64,000 nt of DNA from Microcoleus sp. FACHB-1515 (GTDB lineage Bacteria > Cyanobacteriota > Cyanobacteriia > Elainellales > Elainellaceae): positions 25,905-89,904 of the forward strand of contig NZ_JACJPO010000033.1 of assembly GCF_014696105.1 (NCBI RefSeq), read 5' to 3'. A model generated the notes under the pieces. That model did not search any database. It saw only the letters and a list, made by a program, of their open reading frames with translations, and had not been told where the DNA came from. The translations under genes were made by a program, and so were the position numbers. This document shows positions 24,430 through 34,302 of the stretch, in pieces (within the stretch, counting starts at the first letter, position 1; each line of letters opens with the position of its first letter).

Positions 24430-24832
24430 AAACACAATTGAAGGTAGAAGTAGATAGCCTGACGGTTTAGCCCGCGTCGATCGTCCAGCCAATCCTTGCC
24501 GTGCGATCGCGCTTAACCTCAGTTATCAAGGATCTGCTTCCAAAAGAACAGCGTAAAACCGTGAAGACTTAGTGAAGGCAGCGAGAAGGGTCGGGAGCCA
24601 GGTGTCGGCGGAGAAGCGAGCAACACGAGGGACGCGGCGGGTAAACCAATGTGGCGCACATCGACACTCACAGATAAGCCCTTGCGTAGGAGTGCAGAGG
24701 AGATGCAATCGTCCTCTGCTGGGGTTGGAGGTGTGTGTGGGGGCAACCCCAACACTCCACAGGTTCGGATCAAGAAGTACCCCAAGAGGCGATCGATCTA
24801 TCTGCATCCAGAAATTGAAAAAGTCAGAAAAC
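24430..24832. other. Intergenic region upstream of the DegT gene
   Basis: This 403-bp spacer lies between the DegT gene and the end of aspartokinase on the same strand. It contains the repeat-like segment at 24535-24790 and the promoter region of the exosortase cluster near 24430-24530. No gene is supported. Confidence 0.5.
24535..24790. repeat. Probable interspersed repeat with GC-rich hairpin
   Basis: The segment differs in composition from its surroundings: purine-rich on the + strand, with GGGAGCCAGGTGTCGGCGG and a stretch GTGTGTGGGGG-CAA-CCCCAACAC at about 24735-24760 that folds into a strong hairpin. It is open in more than one frame on both strands but the translations are low-complexity (Pro, Thr, Arg, Leu) and look like no protein domain. 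I recall similar stretches between genes in Leptolyngbya-type genomes. That recollection is untested. Confidence 0.4.
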
Positions 24833-26641
24833 CTAAGCCGGAACCTCAATTCGCTCACTGCCTGCCAGCCCAAACGCTGCATGAATCGCTTGCAGCGCCT
24901 TCACGCCCTCCCCATCCGCAACCACACAGCTAATTTTAATTTCCGAAGTCGCAATCATCTGAATGTTAATCTTCTCCTGCGACAGCGCCTCAAACATCCG
25001 CGCCGCCACACCCGGACGCTTCACCATTCCCGTTCCCACCACGCTCACCTTTGCGATCGCGCGATCGATCGTCACCTCACCGCAGCCCAAATCCGACTGC
25101 TGAAGAACTGCCTGCGCTGCTTCCGCGTCAATTTGCGCCACCGTAAACGCAATATCTCGCGTTGCCGCGCCATTCACCAGCCGACAGCGCTGCGACTGAA
25201 TAATCATATCCACGCTGATGTTGCGAGCCGCCAGCAGCCGAAAAATCCGCGCTGCCATGCCCGGTCGATCGGGCACATGCCGAATTGCCAGCCGCGCCTG
25301 ATTGAGATCCAACGCCGCCCCACGCACCGGAGGCATATCCTCCGCCGCCTGACGCGGAGCCGCTTCTAGACGCACAGGCGAACTGCTGATATTGAACGCT
25401 TGACACAGCGCAGCGATCGCTCGGTCGCAATCCTCGATCGCGATCGCACAGCTCACCTTCACTTCCGAAGTCGAAATCATCTGAATATTCACGCCCGCAT
25501 TGGCAAGTGTCGAAAACATTTCTGCCGCCACACCCGGACGCCCGATCATTCCCGCTCCCGCCACGCTCACCTTTGCCATCCTGCGCTCGATCAGCACTTC
25601 TGCCTCATCAGAAGCGGCCACAGAGGAGCGCAAAGCCGGAGCGATCGCTTCTGCCACCGCTTCCGCCCGCGTCAGCGAAGCCTGCACGACCGTAAAGGCA
25701 ATGTCGTTCGTGTTGCCCTCGTGAATCGACTGAATGATCAAATCCACATCGAGATCTTGCAGGGCAATTTCGCCAAACAGCCGCGCCGCCACACCAGGGC
25801 GATCGGGCACGCGCAGGAGGGCAACTTTCGCCTGATCGGTATCAAACTCAACCGCATCGACGGGATGCGCGATTTCCAATCCTTCTAGCGGGCGCGGTTG
25901 CGGAATCGGAGAGACGACTTTTGTGCCAGGGTCATCCGTCCAACTCGATCGCACCACGAGCGTCACACCGTAGTTACGGGCAATCTCGACCGATCGCGGA
26001 TGCAGCACTTTTGCGCCCAAGCTGGCAAGCTCCAGCATTTCGTCCGAGGTAATTTCGCTCATCAGTTGCGCGTCGGGAACCAGTCGCGGATCAGCCGTGA
26101 GAATACCGGGAACGTCCGTATAGATCTCGCATTTTTCCGCTCGCAATGCGGCTGCCAGGGCGACTGCCGAAGTATCCGATCCGCCACGCCCCAAGGTGGT
26201 AATTTCCAGTTCGCTGCTGCTGGCGATGCCCTGGAACCCTGCCACAACCACAACCTCACCGCGATCGAGATGCCGCTGAATGCGATCGGTTTCAATGCTC
26301 AAAATTCGAGCGCGAGTATGCTCTGCCTCAGTGACGATGCCAACCTGCGCCCCAGTGAGCGAAACGGCAGGCTGACCCAATTCCTGCAAGGCCATGCTGA
26401 GAAGGGCGATCGACACCTGTTCCCCGGTCGAAAGCAGCATATCCATTTCGCGGCGGCTGGGATTGGTGGAAATTTCGTTTGCCAGCTTTACCAAACCATC
26501 CGTCGTTTTGCCCATTGCCGACACGACCACAACGATCGCATGTCCCGCTTGAGCAGCCCGCGCCACTCGCGCAGCCACCGCCTGAATCCGCTCGACCGAG
26601 CCGACCGAAGTTCCCCCATACTTTTGAACAATCAGCGCCAT
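24833..26641 (-). CDS. lysC: Aspartate kinase with four ACT domains
   Basis: The 602-residue enzyme starts at ATG 26641 behind a GGAG ribosome site ([14 protein letters not shown]). The catalytic domain (residues 1-250) has [34 protein letters not shown], and [19 protein letters not shown]. Two pairs of ACT domains fill the C-terminal half, beginning [56 protein letters not shown] and [20 protein letters not shown]. Cyanobacterial aspartokinases normally carry this doubled regulatory part, which senses lysine and threonine. It phosphorylates aspartate at the start of the Lys, Thr and Met pathways. Confidence 0.95.
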   Translation of the reverse strand: MALIVQKYGGTSVGSVERIQAVAARVARAAQAGHAIVVVVSAMGKTTDGLVKLANEISTNPSRREMDMLLSTGEQVSIALLSMALQELGQPAVSLTGAQVGIVTEAEHTRARILSIETDRIQRHLDRGEVVVVAGFQGIASSSELEITTLGRGGSDTSAVALAAALRAEKCEIYTDVPGILTADPRLVPDAQLMSEITSDEMLELASLGAKVLHPRSVEIARNYGVTLVVRSSWTDDPGTKVVSPIPQPRPLEGLEIAHPVDAVEFDTDQAKVALLRVPDRPGVAARLFGEIALQDLDVDLIIQSIHEGNTNDIAFTVVQASLTRAEAVAEAIAPALRSSVAASDEAEVLIERRMAKVSVAGAGMIGRPGVAAEMFSTLANAGVNIQMISTSEVKVSCAIAIEDCDRAIAALCQAFNISSSPVRLEAAPRQAAEDMPPVRGAALDLNQARLAIRHVPDRPGMAARIFRLLAARNISVDMIIQSQRCRLVNGAATRDIAFTVAQIDAEAAQAVLQQSDLGCGEVTIDRAIAKVSVVGTGMVKRPGVAARMFEALSQEKINIQMIATSEIKISCVVADGEGVKALQAIHAAFGLAGSERIEVPA

Positions 26642-26782
26642 AAGCTCCAACGCTCCGTCCCTGAGCGATCGAGGTGGCACTGCTAGGGAACCGGAGTCAC
26701 AAATAGAATTATCTTCATCAACTTAACAGACTCCCGTTGCTCTGCAACAACAATCTTGGGAGTCGAATTCAAACCAAGCGAA

Positions 26783-27295
26783 CTACTGAACATCCGGCAA
26801 ATCTTGAACAAGGCTCTTGAGCGATCGCGTCGGATTGGGCTGCACACGGCGCGACGGTAGGGCTGCGTCAGGAGCGGGCGGAGCTGCTGGAGCCGGAGCA
26901 GGCGGAGTCGCAAGACTGTTGATCTGCACGAAGTTGGGCGTGAACAGGAAAACCGTTTCGCCGATGCGCTCTTGATGGCCGTCGATCGCATACGCACCGC
27001 CTGCCACAAAATCGACGCAGCGCTGAGCCGTATCTGCATCCATCAGGTTCAAATTGAGAATAACGGATTTGCGCTCTTTCAACGCCGTTACTACCGGAGG
27101 AATTTCTTCAAACGATCGCGGCTCAACGACGATCATTTCGCTGTGTAAATTGCCCCAAGTTTGCATTCCTACCACATTGTTTGGACGGGATGGCTCAGTC
27201 CATTCTGAAGTTGAATGGGAGTCGTCTTCATACTCAAAATCGTCTGCTGATTCGTTGAAGCCGATCGCGTCCCAAATGCGTTGAAAGATACTCAT
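26783..27295 (-). CDS. sepF: Cell division protein SepF
   Basis: The 170-residue protein has the SepF order. An N-terminal amphipathic helix (MSIFQRIWDAIGF) binds membrane. An acidic and polar linker follows. The SepF core is SEMIVVEPRSFEEIPPVVTALKERKSVILNLNLMDADTAQRCVDFVAGGAYAIDGHQERIGETVFLFTPNFVQI, about residues 52-128. A Pro/Ala-rich tail ends it. SepF polymerises and tethers FtsZ to the membrane at the division site. In cyanobacteria, which lack FtsA, it is essential for division. It follows a long gene-free region that would hold its promoter. Confidence 0.93.
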   Translation of the reverse strand: MSIFQRIWDAIGFNESADDFEYEDDSHSTSEWTEPSRPNNVVGMQTWGNLHSEMIVVEPRSFEEIPPVVTALKERKSVILNLNLMDADTAQRCVDFVAGGAYAIDGHQERIGETVFLFTPNFVQINSLATPPAPAPAAPPAPDAALPSRRVQPNPTRSLKSLVQDLPDVQ

Positions 27296-28037
27296 AGTCG
27301 TGCAGACCTAGTGCATTTGTTCTATCATCGTACAGAAAGCGAAATTCAGCAACACTTCCAACCGGAAGCAATCTGACTTTCAGGTTTTCTCCAAGTCTAT
27401 CGGTGAAATGTTTGCTTCGATCGATTTTTGCAGCAAATATTTCACCTTTTTCTGTATGAATATCTAACATCATACGAAAAACAAAGAGAATCGTGGTTGC
27501 TGCTAATCGCTACATTAAACGTTGATTCGAGAATTTACTTTGAAACAGCAAAAATCTTGTTCCAATTTTTAAGACTGAATCGATCACTTCCGCAATTCTC
27601 AACAATCAGCGCAAATTCACCGTCGAACATATCGAAAAACTTGCAAAATTTTTTCACATTTCACCCGCTGCTTTCTTTCCTCGATCGCTCTAAACAATGC
27701 TTTTTTTTTCAAAAATTGTGCCTTTGAAGCGCGATTGCTTGTGTTTCTTCCTCTGCAATTTTGCTGAAGTGAGCGATTACTGCTGCGGCCTGCGCTAATT
27801 TTCAAAAGCGGATGCGGGCTTTTGACGTGCAATGTTTCGATCGCTTCACAGTAGGCGGACGGATTGGGGCGATGGCTTCGCCGCCTTCGGGCGTGTTACT
27901 TCGCAAATGTTTACAGGCCGAGAGTTCTAGCCATTACAGCCTTGTCGCCGTCCCGGCAGTTTTCAGCATCAGGGAGTACCCGCGATCGCCTACAATGAAC
28001 TGTTGCTGTGAAAATTGTGTTTGAGAGAACCTTTGAG
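27296..28037. other. Gene-poor intergenic region, 742 bp
   Basis: This is the divergent spacer between sepF and hemE. 27420-27720 is strikingly AT-rich with T-runs. 27860-27900 carries GCGATGGCTTCGCCGCCTTCGGGCG, the kind of GC-rich repeat common in cyanobacterial spacers. Short frames here have no protein-like character. The hemE promoter probably lies near 27940-28010. No RNA gene is recognised. Confidence 0.55.
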
Positions 28038-29102
28038 ATGACCGGATCGACCCAGATACCCTTATTGCTGCGGGCTGCTCGCGGCGAAGCGCTCGATCGT
28101 CCGCCCGTGTGGATGATGCGACAGGCCGGACGCTATATGAAAGCCTACCGGGATCTGCGCGAAAAGTATCCGTCATTTCGTGAGCGATCGGAAATTCCCG
28201 AAGTGGCGATCGAAGTGTCGCTTCAGCCCTGGCGAGCCTTTCAGCCAGATGGCGTGATCTTGTTTTCGGATATTGTCACGCCCTTGCCCGGCATTGGCAT
28301 CGGCATGGATATCGAAGAAGGCAAGGGGCCAATCATCGAATCACCGATTCGGAGTCAGGAACAGGTCGATCGCCTCCACGCCCTCGAACCGGAAACAGCC
28401 CTGCCCTTCATCAAGCCAATTTTGCAAGCGCTCAGGCAAGAAGTCAGTAACAAATCGACCGTCTTAGGATTCGTCGGTGCGCCTTGGACGCTGGCCGCTT
28501 ATGCCGTCGAGGGCAAAGGCTCGAAAGACTACGCCGTAATTAAGCACATGGCATTTTCGGAGCCTGCAATTTTGCACAATTTGCTGACGAAACTGGCCGA
28601 TTCGATCGCCACCTACATGCGCTACCAGATTGACTGTGGCGCTCAGGTCGTGCAGATGTTCGACTCGTGGGCAGGCCAGCTTAGCCCGCAAGATTACGAC
28701 GTGTTTGCCCTGCCCTATCAGCAGCGCGTCTTTCAGCAGGTGAAAGCGACCCATCCCGACACGCCTTTGATTCTGCTCGTCACAGGTTCGGCAGGCGTAC
28801 TAGAACGAATGGCGAAATCCGGTGCAGATATCGTCACCGTTGATTGGACGGTAGATATGGCCGAAGCGCGTCAGCGTTTAGGTCACGATGTTAAGGTGCA
28901 GGGCAATCTTGATCCCGGCGTTTTGTTTGGCTCGAAAGCGTTCATTCGCGATCGCATCCTCGACACCATCCGCAAAGCCGGAAATCGCGGCCACATTCTC
29001 AACTTGGGGCACGGCATTCTGCCCAAAACGCCTGAAGAAAACGCCGCCTTTTTCTTTGAAACCGCAAAGCAGGCCGATCAGCTTTTGACGGTTCCCGCTT
29101 AG
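28038..29102 (+). CDS. hemE: Uroporphyrinogen decarboxylase
   Basis: The product has 354 residues from ATG 28038, the same length as E. coli HemE. Family motifs are [23 protein letters not shown] near the N-terminus (invariant Arg and the RQAGR signature), [31 protein letters not shown] with the catalytic Asp, and [32 protein letters not shown] and [18 protein letters not shown] follow. It removes four carboxyl groups from uroporphyrinogen III, giving the precursor of haem, chlorophyll and bilins. A GTG 30 bp upstream in frame is a poorer start. Conserved Asp residues are intact. Confidence 0.95.
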   Translation: MTGSTQIPLLLRAARGEALDRPPVWMMRQAGRYMKAYRDLREKYPSFRERSEIPEVAIEVSLQPWRAFQPDGVILFSDIVTPLPGIGIGMDIEEGKGPIIESPIRSQEQVDRLHALEPETALPFIKPILQALRQEVSNKSTVLGFVGAPWTLAAYAVEGKGSKDYAVIKHMAFSEPAILHNLLTKLADSIATYMRYQIDCGAQVVQMFDSWAGQLSPQDYDVFALPYQQRVFQQVKATHPDTPLILLVTGSAGVLERMAKSGADIVTVDWTVDMAEARQRLGHDVKVQGNLDPGVLFGSKAFIRDRILDTIRKAGNRGHILNLGHGILPKTPEENAAFFFETAKQADQLLTVPA

Positions 29103-29119
29103 TAGGGTGTTGGGTGTTG

Positions 29120-29171
29120 GGTGTCGGGGATCAGCAAGCAGCCGACACCTGATATTTGATCCCCGATTTTT
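29120..29171 (+). terminator. Terminator after hemE with overlapping alternative stems
   Basis: CGGGGATCA (29125-29133) can pair with TGATCCCCG (29157-29165), followed by ATTTTTTC. The overlapping GGTGTCGG (29120-29127) can instead pair with CCGACACC (29142-29149). The first is a standard terminator and the two stems exclude one another. Confidence 0.6.
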
Positions 29172-29180
29172 TCTAAAGCT

Positions 29181-30134
29181 ATGACTCAACGCATTTTTCT
29201 GACGGGCGCGAGCGGCTGCATCGGTCAATACATCGCCGAAACGCTGATTCAGCAAACGGATCACGAACTGTTTTTGCTCGTGCGCGATCCGAACAAGCTG
29301 GCGATCGACACCGCTGCCCGTCCGGGGATCACGATTTTGCAGGGCGATTTGCGCGAGATCGATCGCTTCTCAAAATTACTCAAGACCGTCAACACGGCCA
29401 TTCTGACCGCAGCCGCATGGGGCGGAACGCAAGCAACGTTTGACATCAACGTTGCCAAAACCACACGGCTGCTGGAACTGCTTGATCCGGCTGTTTGTCA
29501 GCAGGTGCTTTATTTTTCAACCGCGAGCCTGCTGGGACGTGACAATCGCCTGCTGGAACAGGCCGGACAAATTGGCACCGACTACATCAAGTCAAAATAC
29601 ATTTGCTATCGGCAGCTTTGGCGGATGGCGATCGCTCCTCGCATCACCACGCTCTACCCTACGTTGGTGTTTGGGGGTGACGGTCGCAAACCTTATTCAC
29701 ACTTGTCCGGCGGCTTGACGGATGTGACCAAGTGGATCGATTTGATTCGCTGGTTTCGAGCGGACGGCAGCTTTCACTTTCTCCACGCTCAAGATATCGC
29801 CCTCGTCGTGCGGCATCTGGTCGATTATCCGCCGAGGGCAGACGAGTCGCGGCAGATTGTATTAGGCAATCCGCGCTTAACCGTGAATGAAGCGATCGCG
29901 CAAGTCTGCGCCTATCTGCACAAGCGCATCTACTTTCGTTTGCCGCTGTCGCCGCAGTTGGCCGATCTGTTCATCGCTCTATTTCGGATTCAGATGGAGC
30001 CTTGGGATCGCTTCTGCCTCACCTATCGACACTTCACCTATGAAAATCCGGTAAATCCTGCCACCTTCGGAATACAGCCTTATTGCCCGACGATCGCCGA
30101 TTTGCTCAAAATCAGCGGCATTCCTCATCCGTAA
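29181..30134 (+). CDS. NAD-dependent epimerase/dehydratase (SDR family)
   Basis: The 317-residue protein has the extended SDR Rossmann start IFLTGASGCIGQYIAETLIQ (G-x-x-G-x-x-G) and AAAWGG. A YF-S catalytic region (VLYFSTASLLGRDNR) follows, with YIKSKYICYRQLW as the Tyr-x-x-x-Lys site and TTLYPTLVFGGDG downstream. It should use NAD(P) to oxidise, epimerise or reduce a nucleotide-linked sugar or a related substrate. The substrate cannot be assigned. It is followed 30 bp later by the GT39-like membrane protein, with which it probably forms an operon. Confidence 0.85.
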   Translation: MTQRIFLTGASGCIGQYIAETLIQQTDHELFLLVRDPNKLAIDTAARPGITILQGDLREIDRFSKLLKTVNTAILTAAAWGGTQATFDINVAKTTRLLELLDPAVCQQVLYFSTASLLGRDNRLLEQAGQIGTDYIKSKYICYRQLWRMAIAPRITTLYPTLVFGGDGRKPYSHLSGGLTDVTKWIDLIRWFRADGSFHFLHAQDIALVVRHLVDYPPRADESRQIVLGNPRLTVNEAIAQVCAYLHKRIYFRLPLSPQLADLFIALFRIQMEPWDRFCLTYRHFTYENPVNPATFGIQPYCPTIADLLKISGIPHP

Positions 30135-30164
30135 ACCGCGACTCGATCGCGTCCGCCTTGCCCC

Positions 30165-31739
30165 ATGCTGAAATTTTTGCTAAAAAGGCCGCGCAATCGC
30201 TGGGTGGCAGGTGGAATTCTCCTGGCACTGATCTTGGGGATTTTCTTTCGCTTCTATCAGCTCGATCGCAAAGTGTTTTGGGGCGATGAAGTGTTTACGG
30301 CCATGCGATCGTCCGGCTATGGCGTTGCGGAAGTCGTCGATCGCACCTACACCGGAGAAATTCTTGACCTGGCTGATCTTCAGCAATATCAGCATCCCGC
30401 AGGCCGCACCTGGGAAAATACCTGGGATGCTTTGGTTGGCAATCCCGAACAAGCTCCGCTCTACTATCTGCTGGTGCGCGGCTGGGCGCAGCTTTTCGGC
30501 GCAGATCAAGTTGATGTTTCGCCTGCGGGCTTGGCGCGATCGATCGCTATTTGGCGCAGCTTTTCCGCTGTCGTCAGCCTGCTCGCCCTGCCGCTCATCT
30601 ACTGGCTGTGCAGCGAACTTTTCACCTCGCGAGCCACCGGATGGATTGCGATCGCGCTGCTGGCCGTGTCGCCGTTTCACGTTTTGTTTGCCCAAGAAGC
30701 TCGCCTCTACAGCTTGTGGACAGTGACAATTTTGCTCTCTAGCGCCGTTCTGCTGCGAACAAGGCAGACTGAAAAGGGCTGGTGGCTGTATAGCTTGACG
30801 CTAGCCTTGAGCTTCTACACGTTTCTATTTTCCGGGTTTGTGGCGATCGCACACGGCATCTACATCTTGGGGCTGTCGGGCTGGCGGTGGAGTCGATCGG
30901 TTGCTCACTATCTCGCTGCCATCACGCTGGCACTGCTGCTGTTTAGTCCCTGGCTGATTGTCATGGGCACTCACCTAAAGCAACTGCGTCGCAACGTTGC
31001 ACATCTTGACCAAGACTCGTTTCAGCTTCCGGCCAAATGGCTGCTCAACCTCAGCCGCCTCTACTTTGACTTCAATCACGGCCCAAGCTGGATCAATCCG
31101 CTGACCTATGCCACCTTGATTCTGAGCGGCTACGCGCTTTATTGGATCTATCGCTATCGCGCCAAGCGAATTTGGCTGTTTCTTTTTGCGCTGATTGGCG
31201 TGACGGGAACGGTGCTGATTTTGGCAGATTTGCTGTTGGGCGGTCAGCGATCGAGCGTCGCCCGCTATCCGATCGCGTGCTATTTAGGGATTCAACTCGC
31301 CGTTGCCCGATTGATCGCCTACAAAACGCTGGAGTGGAACTGGAAGAAAAAGTGGGTCATTGGCTTTCTGGCGCTGTTGCTGATCGGAGCGTTGTCTTGT
31401 GGAATCAGTTCACAGGCTGAACTGTGGTGGAACAAAGGGCTGTTCAAAACCAAAGACAATCTTAAGATTGCGGCGGTGGTGAATCAAAGCGATCGCCCCT
31501 TGATTCTCAGCAATGCTTCGATCGAGCGCGTCCTATCACTCAGCTATTCACTCAAGCCTGAAGTTCAATTTCAGCTTGTTAAACCGCTGCTTTTGACCGC
31601 GCCGCCCATCGATCGCGACCTGTTTCTCTATCAGGCATCGCCCCGACTGCGGCGACAGCTTATCGAGCAATATCGAGCCAAGCTGGAGCCGCTCGAAACC
31701 GAATCGCTCTGGAAAGTGACTTTGCGTAAGGCACAATGA
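30165..31739 (+). CDS. GT39-like polyprenol-phosphate-dependent glycosyltransferase
   Basis: The 524-residue protein has about ten or more membrane helices. The first extramembrane loop carries the catalytic acidic pattern of the GT-C fold (FRFYQLDRKVFWGDEVFTA, residues about 28-46, with the WxDE-type motif). The next segments AIALLAVSPFHVLFAQEARLYSLW and LLRTRQTEKGWWLY match the ArnT/PMT core. Such enzymes move a sugar from a lipid carrier to a lipid or protein acceptor outside the membrane. The acceptor is not evident. It probably shares a transcript with the epimerase gene. Confidence 0.82.
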   Translation: MLKFLLKRPRNRWVAGGILLALILGIFFRFYQLDRKVFWGDEVFTAMRSSGYGVAEVVDRTYTGEILDLADLQQYQHPAGRTWENTWDALVGNPEQAPLYYLLVRGWAQLFGADQVDVSPAGLARSIAIWRSFSAVVSLLALPLIYWLCSELFTSRATGWIAIALLAVSPFHVLFAQEARLYSLWTVTILLSSAVLLRTRQTEKGWWLYSLTLALSFYTFLFSGFVAIAHGIYILGLSGWRWSRSVAHYLAAITLALLLFSPWLIVMGTHLKQLRRNVAHLDQDSFQLPAKWLLNLSRLYFDFNHGPSWINPLTYATLILSGYALYWIYRYRAKRIWLFLFALIGVTGTVLILADLLLGGQRSSVARYPIACYLGIQLAVARLIAYKTLEWNWKKKWVIGFLALLLIGALSCGISSQAELWWNKGLFKTKDNLKIAAVVNQSDRPLILSNASIERVLSLSYSLKPEVQFQLVKPLLLTAPPIDRDLFLYQASPRLRRQLIEQYRAKLEPLETESLWKVTLRKAQ

Positions 31740-31909
31740 GGACAAAGCAATCGTCCGTCTGCTCGGCGGTGTCTGACAAAATCGCTCGATTTTCGCCACA
31801 TACTGCACAATGAGTAGGCGGCTGTGATTTCCCCCCAAATGACATCCGAGTTGCTTCGATCGCTTGCTTTCTCTTACGATTCTTCTGAAACGGTGTGAGG
31901 TTTTCACAA

Positions 31910-33496
31910 ATGCGGGTTCTGCTGCTCTATCCTGTGTTTCCCAAGACATTTTGGTCTTACGAAAAGATTTTGGAGTTAGTGAATCGCAAAGTGCTTCTGC
32001 CCCCGCTCGGACTGGTAACAGTGGCAGCAATTTTGCCGCAGACCTGGGAGTTTAAACTGGTCGATCGCAACGTCCGAGCCGTCACCGAAGCTGAATGGGA
32101 ATGGGCAGACTTGGTGATTATGTCGGCGATGATTGTGCAAAAAGGCGATTTGCTTGAGCAAATTCGGGAAGCGAAGCAGCGCGGCAAGCTGGTTGCCGTT
32201 GGTGGTCCCTACCCGACTTCTGTGCCAGATGAAGCACAAAAGGCCGGAGCCGATTTTCTCATTTTGGATGAAGGCGAAATTACGCTGCCGATGTTTGTTG
32301 AAGCGATCGAACGCGGCGATCGATCGGGCGTCTTCCGCGCCGAGAATGGCGAGAAGCCCGACGTGACGACCACACCGATTCCGCGCTTTGACCTGCTCGA
32401 ACTGGACGCTTACGATTCGATGTCGATTCAGTTTTCGCGCGGCTGCCCGTTCCAGTGCGAATTTTGCGACATCATCGTGCTGTATGGACGCAAGCCGCGC
32501 ACCAAAACGCCGCAACAGTTGATTGCCGAACTCGATCGCCTGTATGAACTGGGCTGGCGGCGATCGATCTTCATGGTGGATGACAACTTCATCGGCAACA
32601 AGCGCAACGTCAAGCTGCTGCTGAAAGAACTCAAAGTCTGGATGGCCGAACATCAATATCCGTTCGCCTTCACAACCGAAGCGTCGGTTGATTTGGCACA
32701 AGATCAAGAACTGATGGATTTGATGGTCGAGTGCCGCTTCAGTTCGGTTTTCTTGGGCATCGAAACGCCGGATGAAGACAGCCTGTCAATGACCAAGAAA
32801 TTCCAAAATACGCGCGGCTCACTCGCCGATGCAGTCGATACGATTATTCGATCGGGCATTCGCATCCTGGCCGGATTCATCATCGGCTTTGATGGCGAAG
32901 AAAAAGGCGCAGGCGATCGCATCGTCCGCTTTGCCGAACAAACCACGATTCCGACAACGACGTTCGCCATGCTGCAAGCATTGCCGAATACCGCTTTGTG
33001 GCATCGGCTCGCCAAAGAAGGTCGCCTGCGCGACGGCAAAGACGGCAACATCAACCAAACGACGCTGATGAATTTCATTCCGACGCGCCCGCTGGAAGAC
33101 ATTGCCCGCGAATATGTCGAAGCCTTTTGGCAAATCTACGATCCCAAAAAATACCTCGATCGCACCTACCGTCACTTTCTGATTTTGGGCGCACCCAAAG
33201 TCAAACCGCCCGCCAAACTTCCTTCGTGGCGCGATCTGCGGGCGTTGGCGATCGTCTGCTGGCGGCAGGGCGTCAAGCGCGAAACACGCTGGATGTTCTG
33301 GCATCACCTGTTCAGCATCATGCGGCGCAATCCCGCCGTGTGGGAACACTATCTGATCGTGTGTGCCCACAACGAACACTTCATCGAATATCGTCAAATT
33401 GTGCGCGACCAAATCGAAGCACAACTGGCGGAATTCAAAGCCGAAGAAGCTCGCCTGCAAGCCGAAGCCGAGCGGACGGAAAAAGCGATCGCCTAG
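31910..33496 (+). CDS. B12-binding-domain radical SAM protein (DUF4070 type)
   Basis: The protein has 528 residues from ATG 31910. The N-terminal cobalamin-binding-like Rossmann domain spans about residues 1-140 (RVLLLYPVFPKTFWSYEKILE, DLVIMSAMIVQKGDLLEQI, VAVGGPYPTSVPDEA). The radical SAM core begins with the Cys motif FSRGCPFQCEFCDIIVLYGR (CxxxCxxC) and includes SIFMVDDNFIGNKRN and FTTEASVDLAQ. A C-terminal DUF4070-like segment contains the PTRPLEDIAREYVEAFWQIYDP helix. Related enzymes act on hopanoids, lipids or cofactors, but the substrate of this subgroup is unknown to me. The 170-bp spacer upstream holds a promoter. Confidence 0.88.
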   Translation: MRVLLLYPVFPKTFWSYEKILELVNRKVLLPPLGLVTVAAILPQTWEFKLVDRNVRAVTEAEWEWADLVIMSAMIVQKGDLLEQIREAKQRGKLVAVGGPYPTSVPDEAQKAGADFLILDEGEITLPMFVEAIERGDRSGVFRAENGEKPDVTTTPIPRFDLLELDAYDSMSIQFSRGCPFQCEFCDIIVLYGRKPRTKTPQQLIAELDRLYELGWRRSIFMVDDNFIGNKRNVKLLLKELKVWMAEHQYPFAFTTEASVDLAQDQELMDLMVECRFSSVFLGIETPDEDSLSMTKKFQNTRGSLADAVDTIIRSGIRILAGFIIGFDGEEKGAGDRIVRFAEQTTIPTTTFAMLQALPNTALWHRLAKEGRLRDGKDGNINQTTLMNFIPTRPLEDIAREYVEAFWQIYDPKKYLDRTYRHFLILGAPKVKPPAKLPSWRDLRALAIVCWRQGVKRETRWMFWHHLFSIMRRNPAVWEHYLIVCAHNEHFIEYRQIVRDQIEAQLAEFKAEEARLQAEAERTEKAIA

Positions 33497-33503
33497 AGAA
33501 CCG

Positions 33504-33533
33504 AGGGCTGAGTGATTGTTACTCCTCAGCCCT
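33504..33533. terminator. Hairpin between radical SAM gene and coaX
   Basis: AGGGCTGAG (33504-33512) pairs with CTCAGCCCT (33525-33533). It overlaps the coaX stop codon region and has no T-run on the + strand. A terminator role is possible but weak. Confidence 0.4.
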
Positions 33534-34301
33534 TGCCAGCATCGATCGCAATTTTGCCAGGCTCTCCAGCAGCAGATGCGGCTGGTAGGATAACCTGGCT
33601 ACACCAAACTGAATCAACATCTGGTGCAGCAGAGCGCCATCGCCACCCGTCATCACGATCGCGCTTTGGGGAAACTGCTGCCGCCAGTCCACAATGAATC
33701 CGTGCAGTCCTGCAATTACACTGTGCATCACGCCGCTGCGAATCGCGTCGGCTGTGTTTGTTGCCCAGCGATCGGGCAATCCCGCCAGTTCAGATACTTC
33801 GGGCAGGGCAGCAGTGGATTGAGCAAGCGATCGCCATTGCAGCCGCAGTCCCGGCAGAATTGCGCCGCCGACTAATTCTGCTGCCTCGTTGATTCCGGTC
33901 AGCGTCAGCGCCGTGCCGCCATCAATGACGAGCATCGGAAACCCCGCTTGCTGCCCTGCTCCCCAGGCGGCCAAGGCGCGATCGATTCCCAGCGTTGGAT
34001 ACAAATTGTTGAGCGGAATATCTGATCGGGCGATCGCGTGCAGATGCGGATACGATCGCCACCATTCAGTTTGTTCAGGAACAGTTGAGACCAGCCAAAG
34101 CTCAGGCAGTGAGCCGATCGCAGGAAAATCTGGTAGCTGCTGCCAGTCTAAATGGCCGATCGCCAGTTCGCGAATGCGATCGGCTGAAAGGTGTTCGGTA
34201 TCCCAAGCTTGCAGCAGATTGGTTCGATCGAACCAGCCCCAGTGCAAGCGGGAGTTGCCGATCGCCAGCGCTAGCCAAGTTTGGCTCTCCCCAGCCGACA
34301 C
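33519..34301 (-). CDS. coaX: Type III pantothenate kinase
   Basis: The 260-residue protein is CoaX-like: WLALAIGNSRLHWGWFDRTNLLQAWDTEHLS at the N-terminus, and LYPTLGIDRALAAWGAGQQAGFPMLVIDGGTALTLTGINEAAELVGGAILPGLRLQWRSLAQSTAALP as the kinase core. The G-x-D-R and DGGTA motifs bind pantothenate and ATP. The first phosphate motif, usually D-x-G-N-T, reads A-I-G-N-S, so the usual catalytic Asp is absent there. It converts pantothenate to 4'-phosphopantothenate for coenzyme A. The gene starts one base before the end of the bilin lyase gene (34303), so both are probably in one transcript. Confidence 0.88.
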   Translation of the reverse strand: MSAGESQTWLALAIGNSRLHWGWFDRTNLLQAWDTEHLSADRIRELAIGHLDWQQLPDFPAIGSLPELWLVSTVPEQTEWWRSYPHLHAIARSDIPLNNLYPTLGIDRALAAWGAGQQAGFPMLVIDGGTALTLTGINEAAELVGGAILPGLRLQWRSLAQSTAALPEVSELAGLPDRWATNTADAIRSGVMHSVIAGLHGFIVDWRQQFPQSAIVMTGGDGALLHQMLIQFGVARLSYQPHLLLESLAKLRSMLARAEE

Positions 34302-34302
34302 T

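Noticed and set aside
24519..24882. Overlapping minus-strand frames in the GC-rich repeat before DegT
   Set aside because: Low-complexity Pro/Thr/Leu text in more than one frame; better explained as a repeat than as a gene.
27428..27727. Short plus-strand open frame in the sepF/hemE spacer
   Set aside because: AT-rich, Phe/Leu/Ser-biased text with no ribosome site; looks like chance coding.
31976..32707. Minus-strand open frame antisense to the radical SAM gene
   Set aside because: Antisense shadow of a gene with intact radical SAM motifs.
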